Below are positions 5,880-7,640 of a stretch of DNA of 7,640 nt, piece by piece (position 1 is the first letter of the stretch; each line of letters begins with the position of its first letter). The notes below the pieces were generated by a model that worked only from the letters and a program-made list of their open reading frames with translations, did no database searches and had not been told where the DNA came from. The translations under genes and the position numbers were made by a program. The stretch is from Candidatus Dadabacteria bacterium (GTDB lineage Bacteria; Desulfobacterota_D; UBA1144; Nemesobacterales; Nemesobacteraceae): the NCBI GenBank assembly GCA_026709745.1, contig JAPOSJ010000005.1, positions 1 to 7,640 on the forward strand, written 5' to 3'.

Positions 5880-7163
5880 TTAAAAGCCTTTGCACCTGAC
5901 TATATAAGCATATCGCAGGCGCACCAAGGAGCCCGGGGACAGCCTGTGGAACTTTTTGGGTGGATTCTCCATAAAATCATCCCTTTCAATGAAAAGCTCC
6001 CTTGAAAACGGCACCTTTCTTTTTCCCATGGACGAGTCTTCAGGGTTATTCACCGCTTCAATTTCCTCTTCCTGATCTTCGGGATAGTTAACTATCACCA
6101 CCTTCAGAGGGTCAAGTACCGCCATCACTCTCTGGGCCTTCCTGTTAAGATCCTCCCTGACGCTGTGTTCGAGAAAACCCATGTCTATAATGCTGTCCTG
6201 TTTTGTTACGCCTATTTTCCGGCAGAAATTTCTTATGGATTCAGGAGTATACCCCCTCCTTCGCAATCCCGAGACAGTGGGCATTCTGGGATCATCCCAT
6301 CCGCTGACAAACCCTTTTGAAACCAGCTTCATGAGACTTCTTTTGCTGAGAATAGTATAGCTTAGGTTAAGCCTCGCAAACTCGATCTGACGGGAGTGAT
6401 ATATGCCGAGCTGAGTGATAAACCAGTCGTAAAGAGGGCGGTGGTCCTCAAACTCAAGCGTGCAGAGAGAATGGGTAACGCCCTCTATGGAGTCACTCTG
6501 TCCGTGGGCCCAGTCATACATGGGATAGATAGGCCAGGAATTCCCGGTACGGGGATGAGTTCTCTTCATTATCCGGTACATGACGGGGTCTCGCATGTTC
6601 ATGTTGCCCGAAGCCATATCTATTTTGGCCCGAAGCACGTACTGACTCTCATCAAATTTCCCGGCTCTCATAGCTCGCAGAAGTCTCATGTTCTCCTCAA
6701 CGGATCTCGCCCTTGAAGGGCTCTCCCTGCCAGGTTCTGAAAGCGTTCCCCGGTATTCTCTTATCTGCTCGGTACTCAGGTCATCCACGTAAGCCTTGCC
6801 CTCGCTTACAAGCCTGAGGGCGTATTCATAAAGCCGCCCGAAATAGTCTGAGGCGTAATAGACTTTTCCACCCCAGTCAAATCCGAGCCACTTTACATCT
6901 TCTTTTATGGCCTCTTCATATCTCACGTCTTCCTTCGAGGGGTTGGTATCGTCAAAGCGCAGGTTACACTTACCGCCGAATTCCTCAGCTACACCGAAAT
7001 TAAGACATATGGATTTTGCATGACCGATATGCAGATAGCCGTTGGGTTCGGGCGGAAAACGGGTTAAGGGCTTCTGCATGCCGGATTCGAGATCGCTTCT
7101 TATCCCGGCCCTTATGAAATCCTCGGACTCCGGGGGTCCATTGCTGTCCTCACCAAGCTTCAT
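5880..7163 (-). CDS. glnS: Glutaminyl-tRNA synthetase, ended early by an in-frame TAA
   Basis: GlnRS charges tRNA-Gln with glutamine in the cytoplasm using ATP. This part encodes 427 residues: the class I catalytic domain with the HIGH motif (HIGH at 45-48, in PPEPNGYLHIGHAKS) and the KMSKS equivalent ILSKR (271-275). Between them are the GlnRS-type signatures RFDDTNP (69-75) and PMYDWAHGQSDSIEGVTHSL (214-233). It then reaches into the first anticodon-binding barrel (RLRYAYIVRCKGF) and meets TAA at codon 428. Joined across that codon the gene would encode 566 positions, close to the usual 550-570. The truncated product would lack about half of the anticodon-binding region and is probably inactive or poorly specific. 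Start ATG 7161-7163 fits the family N-terminus (FIRAGI.SDLESG) but has only a weak AGAGAG ribosome-binding site. If the stop is real, the cell may rely on GluRS plus GatCAB. Confidence 0.9.
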   Translation of the reverse strand: MKLGEDSNGPPESEDFIRAGIRSDLESGMQKPLTRFPPEPNGYLHIGHAKSICLNFGVAEEFGGKCNLRFDDTNPSKEDVRYEEAIKEDVKWLGFDWGGKVYYASDYFGRLYEYALRLVSEGKAYVDDLSTEQIREYRGTLSEPGRESPSRARSVEENMRLLRAMRAGKFDESQYVLRAKIDMASGNMNMRDPVMYRIMKRTHPRTGNSWPIYPMYDWAHGQSDSIEGVTHSLCTLEFEDHRPLYDWFITQLGIYHSRQIEFARLNLSYTILSKRSLMKLVSKGFVSGWDDPRMPTVSGLRRRGYTPESIRNFCRKIGVTKQDSIIDMGFLEHSVREDLNRKAQRVMAVLDPLKVVIVNYPEDQEEEIEAVNNPEDSSMGKRKVPFSRELFIERDDFMENPPKKFHRLSPGSLVRLRYAYIVRCKGF

Positions 7164-7232
7164 GATTGCTCTCTATACTCCGCACAAAAGCGGGATGAGA
7201 TCGGGGACAGTTCCCATAGACGGAAAAATACT
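7164..7232 (-). other. Short redoxin-glnS intergenic gap
   Basis: This is one of only a few non-coding gaps in the window. On the coding strand it holds a small CCGC-TTTTGT-GCGG stem-loop and a GGGA-ACTG-TCCC stem-loop. Neither is followed by a U-tract, so neither is a convincing terminator. A TATAGA hexamer lies close to the glnS start but has no matching -35 box. I cannot call a promoter here. Confidence 0.3.
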
Positions 7233-7640
7233 CTATCTCCATTTTATGTTGCACCCGATACTGGGAACCTGCTCCCATTGAATCTTCTTGCCAGCTATAA
7301 CGGAATCTAGAGCCATACGAATATCCTTTCCGGTAACCGGTTTCCCGTTTCCGGGCCTTGAGTTATCAAACTGTCCTCTGTAGACGCATCTCAGGTCCCG
7401 ATCATAAATGAAAAAATCGGGAGTGCAGGCAGCATCATAGGCCTTGGCGACTTCCTGCGTATCATCAAACAGGTAAGGAAACGAATATCTCTTCTCCTCC
7501 GCTACCTCTTTCATTCGCTCGGGAGAATCATCAGGATAGTTCTCAACGTCATTTGAGTTTATAGCTATAAAGGAAACTCCCCTAGGAGTATATTCATCGG
7601 CAACTTTTACAAGTCCATCCTGCAGGTGTTTCACGTAAGG
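7233..7640 (-). CDS. Thioredoxin-fold redoxin (AhpC/TSA-like), C-terminal part
   Basis: The gene enters from the right edge, and 135 codons and a TAG are visible. The first residues in frame are PYVKHLQDGL, which in this family directly follow the redox CxxC (typically in CNHCPYVKH). The active-site cysteines therefore lie just outside the window and the GTG at 7632-7634 is not the true start. Remaining landmarks are AINSNDVENYP (27-37), PYLFDDTQEVAKAY (55-68), the cis-proline loop ACTPDFF (71-77, P74), YRGQFDNSRPGNGKPVT (87-103) and the C-terminal PSIGCNIKW. The family is an uncharacterised peroxiredoxin-like/thiol-disulfide group found widely in bacteria, probably cytoplasmic here, though the N-terminus that would show a signal peptide is missing. 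A 69-nt gap separates it from glnS. Confidence 0.88.
   Translation of the reverse strand, partial: PYVKHLQDGLVKVADEYTPRGVSFIAINSNDVENYPDDSPERMKEVAEEKRYSFPYLFDDTQEVAKAYDAACTPDFFIYDRDLRCVYRGQFDNSRPGNGKPVTGKDIRMALDSVIAGKKIQWEQVPSIGCNIKWR

Noticed and set aside
5859..5882. A frameshift as the cause of the split glnS
   Set aside because: Both parts share one frame and the conserved spacing across the stop is exact; only a stop codon separates them.
1..7640. tRNA genes, CRISPR repeats, insertion-sequence ends or defence genes
   Set aside because: Almost every base is assigned to a conserved minus-strand gene or to the duplication scar; no cloverleaf, regularly spaced repeats or transposase was seen.

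Overview
The window is a compact, entirely minus-strand gene block from a bacterium of roughly balanced base composition. The gene content (PurU, MoxR/CoxE-like VWA pair, PhzF-like protein, GlnRS, crotonase-fold enzyme, thioredoxin-fold protein) is that of an ordinary bacterial chromosome, probably a Gram-negative or poorly cultured lineage. Nothing in the sequence fixes the phylum. I see no mobile element, CRISPR array, tRNA or rRNA.

Read in the direction of transcription (right to left), the layout is: the end of a thioredoxin-fold/redoxin gene (7640-7233, 5' end outside the window); glnS (7163-5463), interrupted by an in-frame TAA at codon 428; a crotonase-fold enoyl-CoA isomerase-like gene (5466-4693); a GNAT acetyltransferase (4696-4208); two tandem purU genes for formyltetrahydrofolate deformylase (4159-3290 and 3158-2289); a MoxR-type AAA ATPase (2253-1417); a CoxE-like VWA protein (1398-184); and the first 62 codons of a PhzF-family gene (187-1, 3' end outside the window). 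Three junctions are 4-nt stop/start overlaps (glnS/isomerase, isomerase/GNAT, VWA/phzF). The largest gap is 131 nt, so the block reads like one long operon of largely unrelated housekeeping functions.

The most informative structure is the purU pair. The two proteins are about 75% identical by hand count. The 131-nt spacer between them is not random: it aligns to the 3' end of the GNAT gene plus the purU leader, at a nearly constant offset of about 1000 nt. This is direct evidence of an in situ tandem duplication of about 1 kb that carried along a GNAT tail, which has since decayed. The upstream purU copy has lost several residues that the family usually conserves next to the active site, so the two copies may no longer do the same job.

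The second notable point is glnS. The conserved protein continues in the same frame past a single TAA, with no indel. This is a nonsense mutation, an assembly error or recoding, not a frameshift. None of the eight gene ends visible in the window uses TAA.
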